A stretch of DNA of 64,000 nucleotides. Source: Pseudomonas viridiflava. Its GTDB lineage: Bacteria; Pseudomonadota; Gammaproteobacteria; Pseudomonadales; Pseudomonadaceae. Shown here one piece after another: positions 53,489 through 62,284 of the stretch (position 1 is its first letter; each line of letters opens with the position of its first letter). The stretch spans positions 54,619 to 118,618 of the forward strand of contig NZ_UTBZ01000159.1 of NCBI RefSeq assembly GCF_900580865.1. The letters are read 5' to 3'. Position numbers and translations under genes: made by a program. The notes beneath the pieces were generated by a model that searched no databases, was not told the origin of the DNA, and saw nothing but the letters and a program-made list of their open reading frames with translations.

Positions 53489-55609
53489 ATGTCCAGGTTT
53501 GCTGCTGTTCCACGCTCGGGTTCTGCCCCGGCGTCCTTCGCTTTGAACGAATCGCGGATTCGTTTCAGGCACGCTACCGCCGTCCTTTGCGGCGTCCTGC
53601 TGTCCCCGCTAGTGCTGGCCGATGATCACGCCGCACACAACGAAGAACTCAGCCCTACGGTGATTACCGCGATCGCCCCGAGCTCGCCGCTGACCATCGT
53701 CACCAATCCCAAAGATCCACGCCAACCGGTGCCGGCCAGTGACGGCGGCGATTATCTGAAAACCATTCCGGGTTTCGCGCTAGTGCGCAATGGCGGCACT
53801 AACGGCGATCCAGTGCTGCGCGGCATGTTCGGCTCGCGGCTAAACATCCTTACCAACGGCAGCATGATGCTTGGTGCCTGCCCGGGGCGGATGGACGCGC
53901 CGACCTCGTACATCTCGCCGGAAACCTACGACAAACTCACCGTGATCAAAGGCCCGCAAACCGTGCTTTGGGGTCCGGGCGCGTCGGCGGGTACGGTGCT
54001 GTTTGATCGTGAGCCGGAGACCTTTGGTGAACTCGGCACACGGGTGAATGCGAGCATTCTGGCTGGCTCCCACGGACGCTTCGACAAAGTGGTCGACGCC
54101 GCTGCCGGTGGCCCGCTGGGTTATGTGCGAGTGATCGGCAACACCGCGCATTCCGACGATTACCGCGACGGCAACAACGACATCGTCGCCTCGCGCTACG
54201 ACAAGTGGAACGGTGACATCGCGGTCGGCTGGACCCCGGACGCCGACACCCTGATCGAACTCACCGCCGGTAAGGGCGACGGTGAGGCACGCTACGCCGG
54301 ACGCGGCATGGATGGCTCGCAGTTCCTGCGTGAAAGCCTCGGTCTGCGTTTCGAAAAATCCAACATCACCGACGTGCTGGAAAAACTCGAAGCGCAGGTC
54401 TACTACAACTACGCCGACCACGTGATGGACAACTACACCCTGCGCACGCCGTCCGGCACCGGCATGATGGCAGGTCCCATGGCATCCAATGTCGACCGCC
54501 GCACCCTCGGCGCGCGGATCAAAGCGACCTGGCGCTGGGCTGATATTCAGCTGATCACCGGCCTCGACGCACAGACCAACGAACACCGCCAGCGCAGCGG
54601 CATGGGCATCGACACCTACAAGGATCAGCCGTACAGCAAGGACGCCGATTTCCATAACTACGGCGTGTTCAGCGAAATGACCTGGTACGCCGCCGACCGC
54701 GATCGACTGATCACTGGCGCCCGCGTCGACCGCGCTTCGGCCAAGGATTATCGGCAGACCACTGGCTCGGGAATGATGAGCCGCCCCAACCCGACCGCCG
54801 ACGACACCCGCGCCGACACCCTGCCCAGCGGTTTCATTCGCTACGAACATGACTTGGCTGACAGTCCGACCACTCTGTATGCCGGCCTCGGCCACGCGCA
54901 GCGCTTCCCGGATTACTGGGAGCTGTTTTCGCCCAAGTCCGGCCCGGCTGGGTCGGTCAACGCGTTCGATTCGATCAAACCGGAAAAGACCACGCAGTTC
55001 GACTTTGGCGTGAACTACAAGAGCGCTGAACTTGAAGCTTGGGCTTCCGGTTATATCGGCGTGGTCCGCGATTACATCCTCTTCGACTACACGCCGGGGA
55101 TGATGGGCATGAGCACCTCGCGCGCCGAGAACATCGACGCGCGAATCATGGGCGGTGAACTCGGTGCCGCATACAAGCTCACCGACCACTGGAAAGCCGA
55201 TGCGACCTTGGCTTACGCCTGGGGCAAGAACAGCAGCGACGGCAAGGCATTGCCGCAAATGCCGCCGCTGGATGCCCGCTTCGGTCTGACCTATACCGAA
55301 GACAACTGGAGCGCCGGCGCACTGTGGAGGGTGGTTGCCGCGCAGAACCGCATCGACCAGAACAAGGGCAACGTGGTCGGCAAGGATTACGACAAGAGTT
55401 CGGGCTTCGGCGTGTTCTCGCTTAACGGTGCCTACCGGATCAACAAGAACTGGAAGGTCAGCAGCGGCGTCGACAACCTGTTCGGCAAGGCTTACGCCGA
55501 ACACCTGAACCTGGCGGGCAACGCCGGGTTCGGCTACCCGGCCAACGACCCGCAAGCGATCAATGAACCGGGGCGCACGCTCTGGACCAAGGTCGACATG
55601 AGTTTCTAA
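53489..55609 (+). CDS. oprC: TonB-dependent copper receptor OprC
   Basis: A 706-residue outer-membrane receptor. An unusually long N-terminal signal region ends near VLADDHAAHNE; a plug domain (about 45-180) contains DYLKTIPGFALVRNGGTNGD, RGMFGSRLNILTNGSMMLGA and CPGRMDAPTSYISPETYDKL, which is the CxxxM-type copper-binding plug of the OprC family. A 22-strand barrel follows and ends in KVDMSF with C-terminal Phe. The ATG at 53489 is chosen; ATG 53477 is an alternative. It imports copper using TonB energy. Confidence 0.93.
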   Translation: MSRFAAVPRSGSAPASFALNESRIRFRHATAVLCGVLLSPLVLADDHAAHNEELSPTVITAIAPSSPLTIVTNPKDPRQPVPASDGGDYLKTIPGFALVRNGGTNGDPVLRGMFGSRLNILTNGSMMLGACPGRMDAPTSYISPETYDKLTVIKGPQTVLWGPGASAGTVLFDREPETFGELGTRVNASILAGSHGRFDKVVDAAAGGPLGYVRVIGNTAHSDDYRDGNNDIVASRYDKWNGDIAVGWTPDADTLIELTAGKGDGEARYAGRGMDGSQFLRESLGLRFEKSNITDVLEKLEAQVYYNYADHVMDNYTLRTPSGTGMMAGPMASNVDRRTLGARIKATWRWADIQLITGLDAQTNEHRQRSGMGIDTYKDQPYSKDADFHNYGVFSEMTWYAADRDRLITGARVDRASAKDYRQTTGSGMMSRPNPTADDTRADTLPSGFIRYEHDLADSPTTLYAGLGHAQRFPDYWELFSPKSGPAGSVNAFDSIKPEKTTQFDFGVNYKSAELEAWASGYIGVVRDYILFDYTPGMMGMSTSRAENIDARIMGGELGAAYKLTDHWKADATLAYAWGKNSSDGKALPQMPPLDARFGLTYTEDNWSAGALWRVVAAQNRIDQNKGNVVGKDYDKSSGFGVFSLNGAYRINKNWKVSSGVDNLFGKAYAEHLNLAGNAGFGYPANDPQAINEPGRTLWTKVDMSF

Positions 55610-55618
55610 CAAGAAAGT

Positions 55619-55701
55619 CAAAAGATCGCAGGCTGCGCCAGCTCCTACAGGGGAGCGCGTACTCCCTGTAGGAGCTGCCGAAGGCTGCGATCTCTTGATC
55701 T
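55619..55701. repeat. REP-type pair, family B, arms reversed
   Basis: A right-type arm (TCAAAAGATCGCAGGCTGCG... to CCTACAGGGG) is followed by a left-type arm (TCCCTGTAGGAGCTGCCGAA... to TTGATC), so the order is opposite to that of the elements at 14619 and 20533. It lies between oprC and the PepSY gene. Confidence 0.85.
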
Positions 55702-55729
55702 AAAAAATTCGCCCAGCGGAGCACACGTG

Positions 55730-57103
55730 ATGAAACAGCCCAAACCGAATTTCTACAACCTGGCCTGGCGTTGGCATTTTTACGCCGGCCTGTTCGTCGC
55801 CCCCTTTATGGTGATGCTGGCCCTGACCGGCATCATCTACCTGTTCAAACCGCAGCTCGATTCGCTGATGTACAGCAGCCTGCTCAACGTCCCCGCCGGC
55901 CATCACACCGTCCCGGCCGATGACCTGCTGCAACGAGTGAAAAGCGCCTATCCGCAAGGTCAGATCACCCAATACCTGCCGCCGGTCAACGCCGAACGCA
56001 GCGCACAGTTTGTGGTGAAGAACGCCGGCCACGAACTCAACGTGTTCGTCGATCCGTACCACGGCGATATCCTCGGCGAACAGGATGCCAAGCAGAACCT
56101 GCAAGCCATCGCCCGCGCGATCCACGGCGAATTGATGATCGGCACCGTTGGTGACCGGCTCATCGAAATGGCTGCCGGTTGGGGCGTGGTGCTGGTGGTG
56201 TCCGGCCTGTTCCTGTGGTGGCCACGCGGTCAGGCGGCGGGGATTCTGTGGCCGCGCCTGAACAGTCGCAGTCGCGTGTTGTGGCGTGATCTGCACGCCG
56301 TCACCGGGTTCTGGGGCGCCACCCTGTTGCTGGTGATGTTGCTCAGCGGCATGACCTGGACCGGCTTCTGGGGCAAGCAATACGCGCAAGTGTGGAACGT
56401 GTTTCCTGCGGCAATGTGGGACAACGTGCCGACCTCCGACGTCGAGGCCCGCAGCCTCAACAGCGCTACGCGTCAGACCGTGCCATGGGCGATGGAAAAC
56501 ACGCCGATGCCAATGTCCGGCGACCACGCCGAACACATGGCGCACGGTGCCGCCAACGCCGGTCCCGCCGCACCCACCATCCGCTTGCAAGACGTGCAGA
56601 ACATCGCCACCCAGCGCAAGGTCGAACCGGGCTACAGCATCACCCTGCCGACCACCGCTACCGGTGTATTCACCATCGCCGTGTTCGCCGATGACCCGCG
56701 CAACGATGCGACCCTGCATGTCGATCAATACACCGGCAAGGTCCTCGCCGATGTGCGTTTCGAACAATACGGCAGCGTTGCCCGCGCCACTGAGATCGGT
56801 GTGATGCTCCACGAAGGCAAGATGTTCGGCACCTTCAACCAGATCGTCGTGCTGCTGATCTGCCTGATGATTCTGCTCAGCGCCGTCAGCGGCGTGGTGA
56901 TCTGGTGGGAGCGTCGTCCCGAAGGCAAGTTTGGCGTTCCGCCGCTGCGCCATGACCTGCCGAAATGGAAAACCGGCGTGGTGATCATGCTCGTGCTGGC
57001 CGTGGTGTTTCCGCTGGTGGGGGCTTCGCTTGTGGTGGTGTGGTTGCTGGATCGATTGCTGCTGTCGCGCTTTGCCCGGCAACCTGAATCTGCCTCGACG
57101 TAA
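55730..57103 (+). CDS. PepSY-associated membrane protein
   Basis: A 457-residue protein with four main membrane helices: about 18-40 (HFYAGLFVAPFMVMLALTGI), 150-175, 200-225 and 370-395, and a further C-terminal one. The PepSY_TM layout includes WRWHFYAGLF, DLHAVTGFWGATLLL and WWPRG/WWERRPEG motifs, with His residues that may bind haem. A His/Met-rich loop (MPMSGDHAEHMAHG) suits copper. Relatives serve as ferric or cupric reductases beside TonB receptors, so reduction of imported metal is plausible. ATG 55730 follows GCGGAG. Confidence 0.88.
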   Translation: MKQPKPNFYNLAWRWHFYAGLFVAPFMVMLALTGIIYLFKPQLDSLMYSSLLNVPAGHHTVPADDLLQRVKSAYPQGQITQYLPPVNAERSAQFVVKNAGHELNVFVDPYHGDILGEQDAKQNLQAIARAIHGELMIGTVGDRLIEMAAGWGVVLVVSGLFLWWPRGQAAGILWPRLNSRSRVLWRDLHAVTGFWGATLLLVMLLSGMTWTGFWGKQYAQVWNVFPAAMWDNVPTSDVEARSLNSATRQTVPWAMENTPMPMSGDHAEHMAHGAANAGPAAPTIRLQDVQNIATQRKVEPGYSITLPTTATGVFTIAVFADDPRNDATLHVDQYTGKVLADVRFEQYGSVARATEIGVMLHEGKMFGTFNQIVVLLICLMILLSAVSGVVIWWERRPEGKFGVPPLRHDLPKWKTGVVIMLVLAVVFPLVGASLVVVWLLDRLLLSRFARQPESAST

Positions 57104-57170
57104 ATCAGATTCAATGTGGAGTGGCCGCCGACGGCGGCACACTCCTGCCGTGTAGCCGCTGGATCGAGCG

Positions 57171-60100
57171 TTACAACTCGTCCCTGACTCGCGCACCACC
57201 CTCGGTTGCAGGCTGCTGGCGGCGCACTCTCCAGCCGGCGCCCATTCGTCCGGTCTGACGCCAGTAATGCCCTGCGAGCAGCACCCTGAATTCACCCAGT
57301 TCCATGAGTTGCGAAACAAACTCGCCCGGGCTTAGCCGGCTGACCCAACGCCCGGCTTCGAAATCCACAGGGCGGGTCAGCAGCAAATCCCTCTCGATCT
57401 GCGAATAAACGGGCGTGTACTTGATCAACACGTGAGTCGGCGTTGAGTAGTAGTAATTCTGAATATCGAAACCCTGGTTCTTCAGTTCATGTGTGTGCGC
57501 ATGCACTCGCGCAGGCGCAGCGAAATTTGCTCTGACATCGTCAGTGTCCGGTGCGAGCGTGGTATTGCCCGACAGATGAAACTGGTGGCTGGCCACGAGT
57601 GTGTAGCCATTGGGATAATGCGCCGCCGGATTTCGCCAACTGATCGTCGGATCCCTGGACGAGCGGAATATCCGCAGGACAGGGTCCTCTGCATAGGCGG
57701 ACCAGGCTATTGGCTCAAGCGGGACAAATCGACTGCTCGTCGAGCGCGCCAGGATTGCGCCTTCGTAACCGGTTTCGCTGTGAACGGTATCGTCCGTGCG
57801 TTGTTGCGCATAACGGGCGGCATCGTCGGGGTGATGAAAAATCGGTCCCAGCGCCGGTACCGGGTTATCTCGCCATTGTTGCTCGCTCGAAGCATCGGCC
57901 ATACGCGGCTGCCAACGCTCGTCCACTTGACCATGCCGTGACCAGTACTCACTGGTTTCAATAACGTCGAGCCGGCCGGCCTTGGCCATCCGGTGCACGT
58001 AGTCTGTAAATCTGAATCTGCCCTTGGCAATGTCACGTTCATCAATCGCTGCCTGCGCGCGTGATACAAACGTATTGGGGCGCAATTCAACCTGCCCGAA
58101 AGCGTCGAAGAACACGCCGGGTTCGAACGCATGCAGTTGCAGTTTCAACAATGCTTCATCGGCACAGGAGATGTAGATCGGTTTGTACCCCTGCGGCGTA
58201 CTGGCCCGTCGGCAGGCTTGCTGAACATCGTTGGGTGTAACAAAGACATTGCGCAGATCATCGGGCCGTGCGCCCAGCGGAGGCAGCGCTGCGCGCAGAT
58301 AAATCGAATCCTGTGCAAACCCTGAAAGCAGGCGTGCCTGTTCGAATACTCGATCCACTGCCAATTCAGAGCGTTGCACTTCAACGGGCAGGCTGGCGAG
58401 GAACAAGCCATCCCGAGAGCGCAGTATGAATCCGAAAGTCTGAGTGTCCCTGCTCACCGAGACTTCATGAACATAACGGGCAACAGCATCTGCCTGAATG
58501 AATACCGGACTGCAAAGCGGAGCGCTCGCGGCTCTGGTGTAATCCAGTACGGGCCGCAGATCCGCAGAGAAGGGAACCCAGCGATTCACCTGGCGAGGCA
58601 ATCCCCAGATTTCACTGCCGATGACAACTTGCAAATAGCCCGCCTTTGCCAAGGCATCGACCCATTTGCTTGGTTTGAGCTGTGCGCTACGTATGCGCCG
58701 TTTTATCACGTCACCATCCAGAGAGGCAGGGACCGTTTTGTAATCCGTCAGAACGGCCACCAGATCGGCTCGCACGACATCCCATAATCCCGGCTGGTAG
58801 CGGATCAACGAACCGTCGGGGCCGAACAGGTATTCATCCCATGCCACTCTTGGCAACCGCGTAAAGGCTGAATACACGGTGTCGACCGACAGCATGTTCA
58901 GATAGATCTGCTTCTCGACATGAGAAAAAATCACCGACAGTTCCCTTGCGACTCTGGATCGATAACGCGCCGTGATCCTGCAGCCAGCAGGAAATACGCC
59001 CGCGCCCTTGCTTTCATCCGGAAAAATCTCGGTGATGTCGAAATCCTCCCGCGATACCTCGATGGGCACAGAGGCCAAATACAAGCCGTCGGGTCGTTTC
59101 AGAATGACGCCGCCAAAAGGTTTGTCCGTGCCCAGGGGCAAGCTCGATCTGGCAAACGCCGCGGCATCGTCAGCACTTTGAAAAACCGGGCCGAGCCAGC
59201 GTCGCTGCAGATTCGCGTAGGGCTGCCACGTTGGCCCGACCATTCCTGACCGATCCCAGCACGCGCTTGTTCGCACCACCGAGAGTTCACCGCTTTCGGC
59301 AACCGCATGGACGAAATCCGTCGGCAGCCAATCGCCAGAAGCAAGGCCTCGCTTGATCGAGTCGAGTGTTGTCTGAGACGTGTCGTCATAGAACAACTTG
59401 CTGGCCTTACTCCTTGCATACCTCAGCAGAGCACCGTCCCGAGTGGCAAGGTAAAACGCGGCGGGTCCTGAAGCTATTACAGGCCGTCGGCGACCGTAGT
59501 ACATCGCCGTTGTCAGGTTATCTGGCAAGACAAAATACTGCGCCAGCCAGTTCTCCGGACTGCTAGACGGTACTTTTACTCTCTGATGTAGATAAAAGCT
59601 CCCGTACATGTCGAAGCCTTCCGGGTACTGATGCCAGGGTGCTGACCGTCGGGGGGCGAACACGGCCTCCAGTCGAAACAGATTGCTGTCCTGGCCACTG
59701 ACAGGAAACAACTCAGTACCGATATATTCCTCCCGGCCCTCGTGCTTGAGGATGAATCCGAACCAGGCACGGTGCTCATCATGCAAACGCCTGTCGCCGG
59801 TAAACAGATGCTGTGCCGCTTCATCCGCCGAAGCACAGACTGGACCATACATGACGAACTCAGGCCGCCTCCATGGCGAAGGCCAAGGAGACGCTTGCCG
59901 GGGCGAAGACGACGAGGGATACGGTGGCAGCGACGGCATGGGCCAGGACGGAGTGGGCAGTGCCGGTATCGGCGACGTCGGTTCTGTTGATGTTGACCCT
60001 GGGGCTGCCGGCATGCTCCAGTCCGGTACTATTTGGCCGCGATGGCCCCACAACTCGTTGTCCGTCAGGTTGAACAGCCAACCGGCGACGGCCTGTTCCC

Positions 60101-61982
60101 TGATGAAGTCTTGCGGCCGTTTGCTGCCCTTGTCCAGATCCAGTGCCAACGGGCCGGGTTGCAAACGTGTTCCCAAGCGTCTCGCCAGATCCTTCGAAGC
60201 CAAGGTTGCGTAAGGTGCGAATCTGACCAGACTGTCCCTGGCAGCAGAGCAGTACAGAACGGCCTCATCGAGCAAGACTTGGCGGATCTCTTCGACGCTC
60301 AACATCTGCAAGCTCAGCAGCGCTTCCTGGAGCGTCCACTGCCGGAAATCGACATTGACCGGTTCAAGCCGCGAGAGTGCAACATGGGAGACATAACGGG
60401 CATGCACCACGTGGTCGTCGGGAAAAACCGTACGCCCTCGATTATCCCGAGGATAAAGCCGCGCCTGGTCAAGCACATCGATATCCCCTTCCAACGGCTC
60501 GGTGACCACAAAGCGTTTGTCGCTGCGCTGAAATACATAGCCTGCGTAATGTCGGTCACGCCGAATGCCGATTTGTTCATGGGCATACCGAACAGCGTCA
60601 TCGGCGGATAAAAACGTCCGACTCAATGACGGCCAAGGGAAGTTCGCGAAGGCTACCCACTCCAGGTCCATCACCCCCAAACGCGCCCACAGTGCGCTGC
60701 CCCGTACGACTTCAAGCCGGCCGGCCAATATCAGCATCGAGACAAATTCCCGAGGCCACAATGCTCCAGTCATCAGCCTGGATTGCACCCCGGCGTCGGT
60801 GATTGCCCCGTCGGAATGCTCAACGCTCAGTGCCGCTTCTATCTCGCTGCCGCTGAAGCCGTACCTCAACATGGACGCATCGTTGGCCTGCATGTACAGC
60901 GAAAATGGTCGACCGGCCACAGCTAATTGCTGGCTCCTCTTGTGACACGAAATGGCCAGGGCGATTTCCTGAGGCGTGAAGAAATTCTCGTATAGCCAAG
61001 GCTGGGCGGGAGTGAGCCGCGAAGGGTCAGGACGGGAAGCGTAGTAAAAACCTTCCAGTCCATAGCCTTCAGGCAACTGTAATTGACCGTCATTACCCGC
61101 CGGAAAGATCTTCGCAGGATCCCATGACGCCAGCCCGAACGAGCGTGCATGGGTCGCGACATACTCATTGCCAGCAGTCTTCTTCAGGAGCAATCCCGAG
61201 GCCTGCGCACCTCTTGATTTCAGTGCAGCGAGAACAGCCCGCTCGGCGGTGGAGCAAACGCGGGTCATCAGCGGTAATTCGCTCACCCTGCCCATTGAAA
61301 AACCCTGGCCTGGTTGCCAGTCCGGCGGTACGACGCCAACCGAATGCCCCCAGTCTGCACTTGAAACCAGGACTCTCAGTTCACCGACGGACGCAAGCTT
61401 GTTGATGATGCTCATCACATCACGAGTCCACGGCTCACGCCCAGGCTGCGCACCGGCTTCGTGCCAACGGAAGTAATCGAGTTCCGCTTTCGACCCGCTG
61501 GGCGAGTACTTGAGCAATGTTCCATCGGGACCAGAGAGGTATGAACTCCGAAAATAGGCGCGCCCTTCAACATCCCCCATGAAATCGCTGCTGGAAAAGA
61601 AGTTGATGAAGAGTCGCAGGTTCATTTCATCCAGTTCTGGATAGGCCTCACCCACTACATCGTAAAGAGCGACATGGCTGTGAATGTTCGCAGCAAACCG
61701 ATACCCCTTGGGCGGCTCCAGATCTCCCGACGCATCGAAGTCGATGATGGTGCTCAAATCAAAGGTGGTGACCTCCCCGGGTATCGGTGAAGTGGCCACG
61801 AATTTTCCATCTGGTCGCAACAGAATCACGCTGCCATGCTCCGTTTCAGGCTTGAGCGGTATGCGTGTATGAACCCAATACGCAGCATCCTCCTCTGACA
61901 GAAACGGCGGACTCAGGGGAGGTAGCCTGGATTTTCGGGGCTCGGTTGCGGCACGGCCGGGTCGGCCTGAAATATTACTCAT
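57171..61982 (-). CDS. 1603-residue protein of seven DUF4329-like modules
   Basis: A large soluble protein built from seven divergent tandem modules starting near residues 25, 240, 454, 714, 932, 1160 and 1380, about 215-230 residues each. Each opens with a helix like FLSADDAVRYAHEQ, goes on with a strand pair like GVILKRPDGLYLASVPIE, and a 'PxGxxxxAxYxSHV' region, and closes with F-V-x6-G-x-L-x-V-x3-S-x2-W-x3-G-x-V-x3-W-x-P. Between modules 3 and 4 is a Pro/Ser-rich linker (about 665-705). The opening resembles DUF4329, found in some toxin C-termini; the function is unknown. Module 1 alone keeps IHSHVALYD and FSSSDF. The start at 61982 (MSNISGRPGR) is chosen; 62045 is possible. No signal peptide is seen. 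Confidence 0.8.
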   Translation of the reverse strand: MSNISGRPGRAATEPRKSRLPPLSPPFLSEEDAAYWVHTRIPLKPETEHGSVILLRPDGKFVATSPIPGEVTTFDLSTIIDFDASGDLEPPKGYRFAANIHSHVALYDVVGEAYPELDEMNLRLFINFFSSSDFMGDVEGRAYFRSSYLSGPDGTLLKYSPSGSKAELDYFRWHEAGAQPGREPWTRDVMSIINKLASVGELRVLVSSADWGHSVGVVPPDWQPGQGFSMGRVSELPLMTRVCSTAERAVLAALKSRGAQASGLLLKKTAGNEYVATHARSFGLASWDPAKIFPAGNDGQLQLPEGYGLEGFYYASRPDPSRLTPAQPWLYENFFTPQEIALAISCHKRSQQLAVAGRPFSLYMQANDASMLRYGFSGSEIEAALSVEHSDGAITDAGVQSRLMTGALWPREFVSMLILAGRLEVVRGSALWARLGVMDLEWVAFANFPWPSLSRTFLSADDAVRYAHEQIGIRRDRHYAGYVFQRSDKRFVVTEPLEGDIDVLDQARLYPRDNRGRTVFPDDHVVHARYVSHVALSRLEPVNVDFRQWTLQEALLSLQMLSVEEIRQVLLDEAVLYCSAARDSLVRFAPYATLASKDLARRLGTRLQPGPLALDLDKGSKRPQDFIREQAVAGWLFNLTDNELWGHRGQIVPDWSMPAAPGSTSTEPTSPIPALPTPSWPMPSLPPYPSSSSPRQASPWPSPWRRPEFVMYGPVCASADEAAQHLFTGDRRLHDEHRAWFGFILKHEGREEYIGTELFPVSGQDSNLFRLEAVFAPRRSAPWHQYPEGFDMYGSFYLHQRVKVPSSSPENWLAQYFVLPDNLTTAMYYGRRRPVIASGPAAFYLATRDGALLRYARSKASKLFYDDTSQTTLDSIKRGLASGDWLPTDFVHAVAESGELSVVRTSACWDRSGMVGPTWQPYANLQRRWLGPVFQSADDAAAFARSSLPLGTDKPFGGVILKRPDGLYLASVPIEVSREDFDITEIFPDESKGAGVFPAGCRITARYRSRVARELSVIFSHVEKQIYLNMLSVDTVYSAFTRLPRVAWDEYLFGPDGSLIRYQPGLWDVVRADLVAVLTDYKTVPASLDGDVIKRRIRSAQLKPSKWVDALAKAGYLQVVIGSEIWGLPRQVNRWVPFSADLRPVLDYTRAASAPLCSPVFIQADAVARYVHEVSVSRDTQTFGFILRSRDGLFLASLPVEVQRSELAVDRVFEQARLLSGFAQDSIYLRAALPPLGARPDDLRNVFVTPNDVQQACRRASTPQGYKPIYISCADEALLKLQLHAFEPGVFFDAFGQVELRPNTFVSRAQAAIDERDIAKGRFRFTDYVHRMAKAGRLDVIETSEYWSRHGQVDERWQPRMADASSEQQWRDNPVPALGPIFHHPDDAARYAQQRTDDTVHSETGYEGAILARSTSSRFVPLEPIAWSAYAEDPVLRIFRSSRDPTISWRNPAAHYPNGYTLVASHQFHLSGNTTLAPDTDDVRANFAAPARVHAHTHELKNQGFDIQNYYYSTPTHVLIKYTPVYSQIERDLLLTRPVDFEAGRWVSRLSPGEFVSQLMELGEFRVLLAGHYWRQTGRMGAGWRVRRQQPATEGGARVRDEL

Positions 61983-62115
61983 GATAGAAACCTGCGAAGA
62001 ACAATCGGGATATCGATCGAATGAGTGTGTTGCTGCAGGCGCCATGAGCCGAGGTACATGTTTATCGTTTATGTATCTTCATCTTCCCGCCACGCCCCAA
62101 TCTGGCGCGCCCTGA

Positions 62116-62151
62116 CGCACCAGTGCCCGCCGGACGTCCTCTACTGGTGCG
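62116..62151. promoter_or_regulatory. Inverted repeat upstream of the urtA sigma-54 promoter
   Basis: Perfect 9-bp arms CGCACCAGT (62116-62124) / ACTGGTGCG (62143-62151) with an 18-bp centre, lying 54-89 bp before the -24 element. GCAC/GTGC half sites resemble NtrC boxes, but the spacing is not the classical one. Confidence 0.35.
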
Positions 62152-62204
62152 CAACCCCACCGAACAACCGCTCTGAAACGACATTTTCCTGCCCGAACCC
62201 GACC

Positions 62205-62220
62205 GGGCACAGCCCTTGCA
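62205..62220 (+). promoter_or_regulatory. Sigma-54 promoter of urtA
   Basis: GGGCAC-N5-TTGCA places GG at -24 and GC at -12 with exactly 10 bp between them and matches the consensus TGGCAC-N5-TTGCW at all but the first base. It lies 64 bp before the urtA ATG. Nitrogen control through RpoN and NtrC is expected for urea transport. Confidence 0.8.
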
Positions 62221-62284
62221 AAACACACCTTCAGTCGTCCGCATCTGCCAACCAGAAAAATTAAATGTTCATGGAGATCGCACA

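Noticed and set aside
62046..62284. Short frames in the gap between the DUF4329-like gene and urtA
   Set aside because: They lack ribosome sites, are Arg/Gly-rich by composition, and the region is better explained by the sigma-54 promoter and its upstream dyad.
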